Shown piece by piece: positions 33,701 through 41,878 of a stretch of 64,000 nt of DNA (position 1 is its first letter; each line of letters opens with the position of its first letter). The notes below the pieces were generated by a model, which did no database searches, was not told where the DNA came from, and worked only from the letters and a program-made list of their open reading frames with translations. The translations under genes were made by a program, and so were the position numbers. The stretch is from Verrucomicrobiia bacterium (lineage in GTDB: Bacteria > Verrucomicrobiota > Verrucomicrobiia > Limisphaerales > Pedosphaeraceae), in NCBI GenBank assembly GCA_036268055.1, contig DATAUW010000034.1, positions 62,001 through 126,000 on the forward strand. The letters are read 5' to 3'.

Positions 33701-34828
33701 ATGAACACACCTGAGTTACGAGAAAAATGCGCGCACGCACTGGACGCGGGCGCGGAGCGGGCCCGAAACATGAGCGCGTTCGTGGGGCTGGACGGTTTTG
33801 TGGATGAGATCATCCACGTCGTGGATAAACGCGATAATGCCGAAAATTTTTTGCGCTTGCCGACGATTGCCAATCTCGCCACGCGCCTCGCCGGCGCCGC
33901 GGGCAAGAGCGCAAACATCGAACTCGTCAATCAACGCACGAAGCTCGGCGGAAACGGTCCGATCATGGCGAATGCGCTCGCGAGTTTTGGCTTGCGCGTC
34001 ACGTATCTCGGCACGCTGGGTTACCCCAAGCTGCATCCGGTGTTCGAGCCATTCGCGGAGACCGCTGAAGTGCATTCCATCGCCGAGCCCGGCCATACGG
34101 ACGCGCTGGAATTTGAGGACGGCAAGATCATGCTCGGCAAACATTATCCGCTCAAGGAAGTCACCTGGAAAAATATCGAGGAGCGTTTCGGCAAAGACAA
34201 GTTCGCCGCGAAATTTCAGACTTCCGACCTGGTCGGTTTTGTGAATTGGACGATGCTGCCCTACATGAGCGATGTGTGGGATGCGATGCTCGCCGAGCTT
34301 TGCCCGGCGCTCAACGGGCCGCGCCGCAAATTATTTTTTGACCTTGCCGATCCCGAGAAGCGCACGCGCAAGGATATTTTGCGCGCGTTGGAATTGGTCG
34401 TGCGTTTTCAAAAATATTTTGATGTCATTCTTGGCTTGAATGAAAAGGAAGCGCTGGAAGTCGCGACGGTGCTGGGCCTGAATTCATTGGGCGGCGCGCC
34501 GGAAGATTTGAAACGCATCGCGGCGGACATCAATCATCAACTGCCGGTCAACACGGTCGTGGTGCATCCGGTGAGTTACGCGCTGGCTGCGAGCGACGGC
34601 GATGTCGCGCTGGTCGAAGGCCCTTACATTGCGACGCCGCTGATCACGACCGGCGCGGGTGATCATTTTAATTCCGGTTTTTGCCTCGGCAAGCTGCTGG
34701 GGCTGGACAACGAAATGTGCGTGCTGACCGGCGTGGCCACAAGTGGGTATTATGTTCGCACGGCGCAAAGTCCGAGTATTGAAAACCTTGTGGGGCTGTT
34801 GCGTGATTGGCCTACGAATGGAAAATAA
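33701..34828 (+). CDS. PfkB-family carbohydrate kinase
   Basis: A 375-residue ribokinase-like sugar or nucleoside kinase. ATG 33701 was chosen; the in-frame TTG 33659 overlaps parB. Motifs: SAFVGLDGFVDEI near the N-terminus, KLGGNGPIMANALASFGL as substrate-side Gly motif, and TTGAGDHFNSGFCLGKLLGL with the catalytic Asp and anion hole. Several members of this subgroup are annotated only as PfkB; the substrate cannot be named. It ends six bases before def. Confidence 0.88.
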   Translation: MNTPELREKCAHALDAGAERARNMSAFVGLDGFVDEIIHVVDKRDNAENFLRLPTIANLATRLAGAAGKSANIELVNQRTKLGGNGPIMANALASFGLRVTYLGTLGYPKLHPVFEPFAETAEVHSIAEPGHTDALEFEDGKIMLGKHYPLKEVTWKNIEERFGKDKFAAKFQTSDLVGFVNWTMLPYMSDVWDAMLAELCPALNGPRRKLFFDLADPEKRTRKDILRALELVVRFQKYFDVILGLNEKEALEVATVLGLNSLGGAPEDLKRIAADINHQLPVNTVVVHPVSYALAASDGDVALVEGPYIATPLITTGAGDHFNSGFCLGKLLGLDNEMCVLTGVATSGYYVRTAQSPSIENLVGLLRDWPTNGK

Positions 34829-34833
34829 CGGCA

Positions 34834-35418
34834 ATGATTTTGAGAGTTGTCAAATACGGTGAGCCGGTGCTGCGCAAAAGAGGCGTGCGCATCGAGAAGA
34901 TCACGCCCGCCGTCAAACAGTTGATCGCGGATATGTTTGAAACGATGTATGACTCGCACGGCGTCGGCCTGGCGGCACAGCAAATCGGCCAGGCGTTGCA
35001 ACTCACGGTCATTGACGTTCGCGAGGCGACGGAGCGCCCGTCAACGCTTGAACTCAATGGCAAGTCCGCTGATCCTGCGTCATTAATGCCACTGGTGTTG
35101 ATCAATCCCGCCGTCAAGCCCGTGACGCCGCCGGTCGAGGGTCCTGAAGGTTGCTTGAGTTTTCCAGAAATTTATGCGGACATTTCGCGACCGGAAACGG
35201 TGGATGTAACCGCCATGAACGAGAAGGGGGAACAGATTGAATTTCGTTGCGGCGGATTGCTGGCGCGCGCGGTCCAACATGAACTGGATCACTTGAACGG
35301 CATTTTGTTCATTGATCGAATGAAGGCGGCCGACAAAACCAAACTTCAACCGGAGTTGGACGATTTGCAGTCTGAAACCAAAGCGGCGTTGGAAAAAGAA
35401 AAACGGAAAGCGCGCTGA
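34834..35418 (+). CDS. def: Peptide deformylase
   Basis: A 194-residue metalloenzyme that removes the formyl group from nascent proteins. ATG 34834 gives MILRVVKYGEPVLRKRG. All three motifs are present: GVGLAAQQIG, EGCLSFP with the metal Cys, and QHELDHLNG with the two metal His and catalytic Glu. The C-terminus carries a charged helix (about 170-194). No methionyl-tRNA formyltransferase gene is adjacent. Confidence 0.96.
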   Translation: MILRVVKYGEPVLRKRGVRIEKITPAVKQLIADMFETMYDSHGVGLAAQQIGQALQLTVIDVREATERPSTLELNGKSADPASLMPLVLINPAVKPVTPPVEGPEGCLSFPEIYADISRPETVDVTAMNEKGEQIEFRCGGLLARAVQHELDHLNGILFIDRMKAADKTKLQPELDDLQSETKAALEKEKRKAR

Positions 35419-35430
35419 ACGAGAGGACGA

Positions 35431-36954
35431 TCAATAAACCTTGCGCAGATTGGACGGGAGAATATTGAGTTCGCTGCGATACTTTGCAACCGTGCGGCGG
35501 GCGATAACGATGCCCTTCTCCTGAAGCATCTTGACGATTTCCTGGTCGGACAATGGCTTTGTCGGGTCTTCCTTCTTGAACATTTCGGAGATCATGTCTT
35601 TCACGCTGGTGTTCGACATGCCCTCACCGGTGGCAGTCTGGATGCCCGCGGTGAAGAAATATTTCATCTCGAAAATGCCCTGCGGCGTCTGCATGTATTT
35701 GCCGGAGACCGCGCGGCTGACAGTGGTTTCGTGGACGCCTACGACTTCAGCCACTTGCACCATCGTCAACGGCTTGAGGTGCGCCACGCCATTTTCCATG
35801 AACTCGCGCTGGCGTTTGACGATCTCAATACCGATGTTGAGGATGGTCTGCTGCCGTTGATGCAAACTCTTGATCAAAAATTTTCCGGCGCGAATTTTTT
35901 CGCGGATGTAATTCAGCACTTCGGCGGAATTGCCCGACTTCGCCATCATGTCCTTGTAGGTATTGCTGATGCGAAGATGCGGAATTTGTTCGTTGTTGGT
36001 TGTGACGAGAAATTCGTCGCCGGACTTGACCACGAAAACTTCCGGCAAAATGTATTGGTTATTGTCGCTGAGGAACGCACGTCCCGGACGCGGTTCGAGG
36101 CGTGCGATGCGGCCGATGGACTCCTGCACGTCCTCGACATCCATGCCGAGCCCGCGCGCGATTTCCGGGATGCGGCGTTTGCCGAGCGCATCCATGTAAT
36201 CCTTGATGATGCGATATTCGATCGAGTCTTCCTGGCTGGAGCGTTCGAGCTGGCGCATCAAACATTCCTGCAAATCGCGCGCGCCGACGCCGGGGGGATC
36301 GAAAGTCTGGATGATGCGCAACACCGCTTCGATATCTGCGATGGGAATGTTCGTGGAAAAAGAAAGTTCGTCGAGGGTCGTCTTGAGATAGCCGTGGTCG
36401 TCAATATTGCCGATGAGCAATTCCGCGATGGGCCGCTGCTCGTCGGTCAACTGAGAATCGCGCACCTGCTCCAGCAAAACTTCCTGAAGCGACGTCGCGG
36501 CAACGATGGAATCGAACATGAACTGTCGTTTTTCCTCGTCCTCGGCGGACGCCTTCATGGGGCTGTTCGATGCGGTGTAATTGTCGCGAAAATCCTGGTC
36601 AATTTGCGTCAGCTTTTCAAATTCAGCGAGAAATTCCTCGGCGGTTTCGCCTTTATCTTTGCTGCCTTCGGCTTCGGCGCCGTCGCTAACTCCATCCGCC
36701 TCGTAGGTGACATCCGAGGGTGGTTCAGCCGGATCAGAAGATTCAGGAACGTCGCCATCCTCAGACTTCTTGTCGGCTTGATCAGTATCCAAGCTGGGCG
36801 CTTCTTCGAGAACCGGGTTCTGGGACATCTCCTGTTCGACCAGCGCCTTTAGCTCAAGGGTCGGCGCCTGCAGCAACGCAAGGGACTGCTGCATCTGCGG
36901 CGACAGCACCAGGGACTGAGTCATCCGCTGGGCCAAATGTAAACCTTGTGCCAT
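35431..36954 (-). CDS. rpoN: RNA polymerase sigma-54 factor
   Basis: A 507-residue sigma-54. Region I is Gln/Leu-rich (LAQRMTQSLVLSPQMQQSLA, LLQAPTLELKALVEQEMSQN). An acidic linker spans about 55-115. The core-binding part has GNIDDHGYLK and QTFDPPGVGARDLQECLMRQ. The DNA-binding part has VAEVVGVHETTVSRAVSGKY and MQTPQGIFEMKYFF, and the RpoN box ARRTVAKYRS is at about 485-494. It directs transcription from -24/-12 promoters with enhancer-binding activators, none of which are in the window. Convergent with def. Confidence 0.97.
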   Translation of the reverse strand: MAQGLHLAQRMTQSLVLSPQMQQSLALLQAPTLELKALVEQEMSQNPVLEEAPSLDTDQADKKSEDGDVPESSDPAEPPSDVTYEADGVSDGAEAEGSKDKGETAEEFLAEFEKLTQIDQDFRDNYTASNSPMKASAEDEEKRQFMFDSIVAATSLQEVLLEQVRDSQLTDEQRPIAELLIGNIDDHGYLKTTLDELSFSTNIPIADIEAVLRIIQTFDPPGVGARDLQECLMRQLERSSQEDSIEYRIIKDYMDALGKRRIPEIARGLGMDVEDVQESIGRIARLEPRPGRAFLSDNNQYILPEVFVVKSGDEFLVTTNNEQIPHLRISNTYKDMMAKSGNSAEVLNYIREKIRAGKFLIKSLHQRQQTILNIGIEIVKRQREFMENGVAHLKPLTMVQVAEVVGVHETTVSRAVSGKYMQTPQGIFEMKYFFTAGIQTATGEGMSNTSVKDMISEMFKKEDPTKPLSDQEIVKMLQEKGIVIARRTVAKYRSELNILPSNLRKVY

Positions 36955-37156
36955 GTCTCGTTATCTTAGTTTGAATCTGTAAATTCTCAAGCAAGAAGTG
37001 GTCTGCTTATTGCTTTAGCTATTCTAATGCCTTTGCGAAAATCCCAACCGCGTGCCTGGACGAGCCACGAATTACTCCTTCATCGGCAGATGCCGGAGCT
37101 TCCTTAACCCTTTTGGCCAAAAATTAATTGCCGTGGCGCGCGCGCATCAGTAGCGT

Positions 37157-37981
37157 GTGAGAGTGTCCGTCCAGTTCACCATTCTCGGCAGCGGTTCCAA
37201 CGGGAATTGCGCCTATCTCGAAACCGGCGAAACCCGCATCCTGATTGATGCCGGGTTCAGCGCGCGCCAAACCCGCCAGCGCCTTGCCGCCATCGGCCGT
37301 GCGCCCGAGGGTTTGTCCGGCATTCTCATCACGCACGAGCATTCCGATCATATTTCCGGTTTGGTCGGCCTGGCGCAGAAATTAAATATCCCGATTTTTT
37401 GCAATCGTCTCACGCGAGAGGCGATCGAGTTCCAATTACAAACCACTTTCGATTGCCGGATTTTTTCCACGGGCGCGACGTTTGATGTCGGCGACATCAC
37501 GATTGACACTTTTAGCATTCCCCATGATGCCTCCGACCCCGTGGGTTTTTTATTGCGCACGCCTTCGGGGAATATCGGCTTTCTCACTGATCTTGGCCAC
37601 GCTACACGTCTCGTGCTCGAACGTATTCGCACCGCCAATGTCCTAGTGCTCGAAACGAATCATGACCTGAAAATGTTGCAGGATTCAGGCCGTCCGTGGA
37701 GTCTCAAGCAACGCATCGCCGGCCGCCACGGTCATCTTTCAAACACCGAGGCTGCCGATGCCGCCGAAGCCGTGATGTCCGCGGATTTGAAGCATCTTTA
37801 CCTCGGCCATTTGAGCCGGGAATGCAACCATCCCGGCCTCGCGGAAAGTGTGATGGTCGAGCGGATGCACAAAATCGGCGCGCATCATGTCAAAGTGGAA
37901 TTAACCAGCCAAGCTACGCCCTGCTCCACGCTCAGTCTCGCCGCGCGCGCGATGAATTATTTGCAGGAATCGTTTTTTTAA
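37157..37981 (+). CDS. Metallo-beta-lactamase-fold hydrolase (WalJ/YycJ-like)
   Basis: A 274-residue MBL-fold protein. GTG 37157 is used; GTG 37163 is equally possible. It begins FTILGSGSNGNCAYLETGET, has THEHSDHISGLVGL as metal motif, later IPHDASDPVGFLL, ETNHDLKML and LYLGHLSRECNHPGLAE. These fit the YycJ/WalJ branch, thought to be DNA exonuclease-like. The metal ligands are complete. Divergent from rpoN across a 202-base gap with no obvious other feature. Confidence 0.88.
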   Translation: MRVSVQFTILGSGSNGNCAYLETGETRILIDAGFSARQTRQRLAAIGRAPEGLSGILITHEHSDHISGLVGLAQKLNIPIFCNRLTREAIEFQLQTTFDCRIFSTGATFDVGDITIDTFSIPHDASDPVGFLLRTPSGNIGFLTDLGHATRLVLERIRTANVLVLETNHDLKMLQDSGRPWSLKQRIAGRHGHLSNTEAADAAEAVMSADLKHLYLGHLSRECNHPGLAESVMVERMHKIGAHHVKVELTSQATPCSTLSLAARAMNYLQESFF

Positions 37982-38004
37982 TCGCCGGCGAAGTTCAAAA
38001 TCGG

Positions 38005-38979
38005 CTAGAGCGATATTCGTTCGATCGTCACGGGTATCTTCTCGCGTTCCGCCGGTTTTAACGGAGTAAACAAGCCCCGCCAGAATCCCACGCCATATAA
38101 TAAATGCGTGAGGAACATGAGCGGTATTGCCAAAACACTTTCGAGCAAACCACCCTGCCCGGCCAGCACTGCCGCTTGTCCCAATAACGCAAAGCCGTAA
38201 AAAAAAAGTGGAATCAACAGCCACGGCAACATTGTAGTGTGCCCCGACACGAACAATATCATCAATGCCAGCAGATAGACGCAGAACAATGGTGGCACGA
38301 AATTGGGAGCGGACCCGAGGGTGGGTTGCAGGCGAAATTGTTCCGCGCGACCGCGACCGTAGTTGCGCAGCATCTTAGCGAATGCGCCCAGATTATTTCG
38401 CGGCCGCCGATGCACGATGAACTCGGGGTCGTACAACAACTTGCCGCCGCGCTTTTGCAATTCGTCCATGAGCGCATTTTCTTCGTTAGGATAAAGCGCC
38501 TCGTTGAACCCGCCCGCTTCGAGCAACGCGTCACGCCGCGTCATGAGATTGCATAGAATTAATTCCTTCTCGCTGGATTCGCGCACCGCGCCGACCGGCG
38601 TGTAACGTGCCCGACTCGGACCAAATGCCAGCCAGCTTGCATGCACCAGCGCAAATACCTGTTCGAGCAAGGGCGCATCGCCCGGGCAAATATTTGGCCC
38701 GCCGAGCATTTTGACTTTGGGATCGGCGAACGCTTGAACGGCACGCCGCAAGTTTTCCGGCGGAGGCATCGAATCGTCATCCAAAAAATAAATCAGTTCG
38801 CCGCGCGCTTCCCGCGACGCCGTGTTGCGCTGCACGGATGGCTGTTTTCCGCGCGCGACGATGATTTCCAATTTCTCGCGCGGATAATCCAGCGACCGGC
38901 TCGCGGTGACCGCCTTGATGTCCGCCTGCCCCGGTCGGGCGGCGATCAACACGGTCACGCTTGGCAGTGGTTCATTCAC
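38005..38979 (-). CDS. Family 2 glycosyltransferase with C-terminal membrane segments
   Basis: A 324-residue protein if GTG 38979 is used. The frame extends to a TTG at 39021, but the added residues come from a low-complexity AACTTTGAACTTGG repeat. GT2 motifs: PSVTVLIAARPG, KLEIIVARG, IYFLDDDSMPPP as DxD, and LYPNEENALMDELQKRGGKL as the acceptor-site region. Residues about 225-300 contain two to three hydrophobic segments, so it is membrane-anchored. Likely builds an extracellular polysaccharide; the neighbouring Wzz-like gene, divergent across 190 bases, fits this. Confidence 0.88.
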   Translation of the reverse strand: MNEPLPSVTVLIAARPGQADIKAVTASRSLDYPREKLEIIVARGKQPSVQRNTASREARGELIYFLDDDSMPPPENLRRAVQAFADPKVKMLGGPNICPGDAPLLEQVFALVHASWLAFGPSRARYTPVGAVRESSEKELILCNLMTRRDALLEAGGFNEALYPNEENALMDELQKRGGKLLYDPEFIVHRRPRNNLGAFAKMLRNYGRGRAEQFRLQPTLGSAPNFVPPLFCVYLLALMILFVSGHTTMLPWLLIPLFFYGFALLGQAAVLAGQGGLLESVLAIPLMFLTHLLYGVGFWRGLFTPLKPAEREKIPVTIERISL

Positions 38980-39170
38980 GCCGCCTAAGCTAAAGTTCGG
39001 ACATCCAAGTTCAAAGTTCAAAGTTGAGGGCGAGTGCAGGGTTTTATTCCGGCGGTTTGTAAAACCCGCTGTTCTTGCGTGAACGAAAGCGGTTGCGCCC
39101 TGTCGAACTATCGTTCACCGGTCTATGATTGCCATAGGTGCAGGACGGGCGCACACTCGGATTTCAATCA

Positions 39171-40457
39171 ATGAGCACCTCAGCCGAAAAGATAAAAATG
39201 CTCGCGATGCCGTTGACCACGGTGGGGATGTTCATCGCCATTGCGGGGCTGGCTTATCTTTTTTTGATGCCGAAAAGTTATCGCGCCGAAGCGATGATCA
39301 AGATCATTGATTGGGTTCACGCCAGCGATTTGAATCATCCGTCCGACCTTCAACTGATTTCCAACCAATGCGATTGGATGCGCTCGGAAACTTTTCTCGA
39401 TCAAGTAATAAAAAATCTCGGCCTCGCCGGGCAATGGTCGCAGCGTTATCACACCGCCGATGACACTTCCGCAAATCGCGCCCGCCTTTTATCCAAGGTC
39501 TCGATTTTTCCCGTGCCCGACTCCACGCTCGTCAAAATCCGCGTCATCAGCGACGACCGCGAGGAAACCGCGCGCATTGCCAATGAATTCGCGCGCATTT
39601 ATACCAATCGCATCAGTCTTCAGCGCGAGGCCTTGATCAATGACAAACTTGGCGGCCTCAAGCAGCAGTGGACGAGTGAGTCCGAAAAAATCCAGACGGC
39701 GCAGGTAGCTCTCGACCATTTGTATTTCGACATTTCAAAAACGCGCCTGACCAACAAAACACAATTTTACGATGGCGATACTTACGATGAAATGAAGAGC
39801 AAGAAGATCCAGATGGAAGGCGAATATATAGAGCGTAAAAACGAATACGAACGCCTGAGCAAGCTGCCCACGAACCAACTGGCGCAAGTCCTGTCGTCCA
39901 TGGACACGAATTCGCCGCTCAACACGCCGATGCTTGAGCTTGCCAATGCCCGGAACCAATCGCTAAAGGCGAACCTCGACCAAGGCCCGGATTCTCGCGA
40001 AGTGAAAAATGCCGCTTTGCTCATCGGGAATTTGAACCGAAAGATTGATGAAATGGCTTCGTCCGTCATGACGGTAAAACAAACGGAATTGCGCGGGCTC
40101 AGTTCGGCCATTGAGGAGTTGAAACAAAAAATCCAGAACGGCAGCACCAATGTCGCGAGCGTCAAACTGGATAATGCGAATTATCAAGCTGCCTTGAGCA
40201 ACTTGAACCAGCTTGAGGAGGATCGCAATAATTTGGAAACAAAAATGCGCGAAGTGGAAAGCGCCGAGGCCACCCGGCCGACGGGCATTACTGCGGAACT
40301 AATCGAACGCGCCGAAGTGCCCGTGAAACCTTTCGCTCCTGATAGCTTTGCCGCCGCGATCATCATCGGAACGGGCGCAATTGCGACTGTCCTGGGTTTG
40401 CTTCTGTGGATAATTGGTGTCCAGTCGGCGGCCCTTGCCAAAGAACCGACACGCTGA
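39171..40457 (+). CDS. Wzz-like polysaccharide co-polymerase / chain-length determinant-like protein
   Basis: A 428-residue inner-membrane protein. ATG 39171 gives MSTSAEKIKMLAMPLTTVGM. One membrane segment lies at about 14-34 and another at about 390-412, framing a long periplasmic coiled-coil region (about 150-360, many Gln/Lys/Leu heptads). The pattern LIERAEVPVKPFAPDSF before the last membrane segment is the Wzz/GumC signature, where Pro-rich residues precede the helix. There is no cytoplasmic tyrosine kinase domain. It probably controls polymer length for a polysaccharide made with the nearby glycosyltransferase. Confidence 0.8.
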   Translation: MSTSAEKIKMLAMPLTTVGMFIAIAGLAYLFLMPKSYRAEAMIKIIDWVHASDLNHPSDLQLISNQCDWMRSETFLDQVIKNLGLAGQWSQRYHTADDTSANRARLLSKVSIFPVPDSTLVKIRVISDDREETARIANEFARIYTNRISLQREALINDKLGGLKQQWTSESEKIQTAQVALDHLYFDISKTRLTNKTQFYDGDTYDEMKSKKIQMEGEYIERKNEYERLSKLPTNQLAQVLSSMDTNSPLNTPMLELANARNQSLKANLDQGPDSREVKNAALLIGNLNRKIDEMASSVMTVKQTELRGLSSAIEELKQKIQNGSTNVASVKLDNANYQAALSNLNQLEEDRNNLETKMREVESAEATRPTGITAELIERAEVPVKPFAPDSFAAAIIIGTGAIATVLGLLLWIIGVQSAALAKEPTR

Positions 40458-40462
40458 CGCAA

Positions 40463-41863
40463 TCAGACGTTGGACAAGCGGCCCGTGGAATCGCCGAAGC
40501 GATCCAGACCGGTCGCGCCCATCCGGTCAGCCATACTCAGGAACAGATTGCTGGTGGGTTGGCCGCCATATTTCACATAACGGCCCGGAGTAAGTGAGCC
40601 GCCGCCGCCGCCCGCGAGGACGATCGGCAAATTCGTGTGCGTGTGCTGATTGCCGTCCGCATTGCCGCCGCCATAGACGATCATGGAATTGTGCAGCAGC
40701 GATTTGCCGTCAATGTCCTTCGTGTCCTTCAATTTTTGAAGAAACTGTCCGAATTGTTTTGCGTACCACAAATCAATTTGCGCGACTTTCTTAATGCGGT
40801 CCGGTTTGTCCTGATGATGCGAAAGATCATGGTGCCCTTCCGAAATGCCGATCTCCGCGAATGAACGGTTGTCGCCGTCATGGGCAAGGCACATCGTGGC
40901 GACGCGCGTCGAGTCTGTCTGGAACGCCAGCACCAGCATGTCGAACATGATTTGCATGTACTCGCCGTAATCCGCCGGGATGCCCACGGGCGTTTCCACA
41001 TTCGGATCCACCGTGACACCAAATTGCTCGGCTCTTTGGATGCGGGTTTCGACCGACCGGACGCCAGTAAGATATTGATCGAGCTTTTCCTTGTCGCGCG
41101 CGTCGAGTTGCTTTTGCATGCGGCGCGCGTCATCGAGCACGAAGTCCAGCACGGAGCGCTGCTCAGCCTGCCGGCGGCGGATGTTTTCCAGGCGTTCGCC
41201 CGGTACGCCCGCGCCGAAGAGCCGTTCAAAAAGCAAACGCGGATTAGTCTCGGGCGTCATCGGCGTGGTCGGCGAACTCCACGAGATGTTGTATTGATAC
41301 GCGCAGGAATAACTCGAATCGCACGCTGCGGATTTTCTCACGCTATCACAGGTCAATTCCAGCGAAGGAAACCGCGTAAGATGCCCGATCTGGTTAGCAA
41401 TCGCCTGGTCAATCGAAATGCCCGCGTGAATATCCGTCGCGCTTTTCTTGATGCGCACACTGGTCAGGAACACACCGCTGCCGCGCGCGTGATCGCCCGC
41501 GCCGTCGGCTCCACCGATGGCATTGCGTTGATCCAAGCCACCCATCACCTGAACTAAATCTTTGGTTCCCGCCAGGGGCTTGAGAGTGTCGCTCAGTTCA
41601 AAACCCTTGCCCTCATTCGAAGGCCAAAAGGCGGATGGAATCGCGCCATTCGGAAAATAAAGAAAGGCCGACCGCACCGGCGCGCCACCGGAGCTAAACC
41701 CGGGTTTTCCCACCGCGGACGCCGCCAAAAGTTTCAGCGGCGTCACCGACGCAAATGTGGGCAAGGCAAGGCACGCACCCAGGCCGCGCAAAAACCGGCG
41801 GCGAGTCAAACCGGCAAACCTCTGCCTGTCAACCGTTTGCAATGAAGAAGCATTTCGTTTCAT
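40463..41863 (-). CDS. DUF1552 family exported protein
   Basis: A 466-residue protein with a twin-arginine-type start (TRRRFLRGLGACLALPTFAS). The body has FLYFPNGAIPSAFWPSNEGK, SIDQAIANQIGHLTRFPSLE, ATMCLAHDGDNRSFAEIGIS and VYGGGNADGNQHTHTNLPIV. These are features of DUF1552 proteins, which in Planctomycetes and Verrucomicrobia accompany DUF1592-type haem proteins. Function unknown; the fold is thought to resemble alkaline-phosphatase/sulfatase types. Lies 15 bases downstream of the haem protein and is surely cotranscribed. Five bases separate it from the convergent Wzz-like gene. Confidence 0.9.
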   Translation of the reverse strand: MKRNASSLQTVDRQRFAGLTRRRFLRGLGACLALPTFASVTPLKLLAASAVGKPGFSSGGAPVRSAFLYFPNGAIPSAFWPSNEGKGFELSDTLKPLAGTKDLVQVMGGLDQRNAIGGADGAGDHARGSGVFLTSVRIKKSATDIHAGISIDQAIANQIGHLTRFPSLELTCDSVRKSAACDSSYSCAYQYNISWSSPTTPMTPETNPRLLFERLFGAGVPGERLENIRRRQAEQRSVLDFVLDDARRMQKQLDARDKEKLDQYLTGVRSVETRIQRAEQFGVTVDPNVETPVGIPADYGEYMQIMFDMLVLAFQTDSTRVATMCLAHDGDNRSFAEIGISEGHHDLSHHQDKPDRIKKVAQIDLWYAKQFGQFLQKLKDTKDIDGKSLLHNSMIVYGGGNADGNQHTHTNLPIVLAGGGGGSLTPGRYVKYGGQPTSNLFLSMADRMGATGLDRFGDSTGRLSNV

Positions 41864-41878
41864 AGCTTTGGGGTCGTT

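Noticed and set aside
35731-36852. 373-residue plus-strand open frame antisense to rpoN
   Set aside because: It lies wholly inside the clear rpoN gene, has no recognisable domains, and arises from the C/G-ending codon bias of the real gene.
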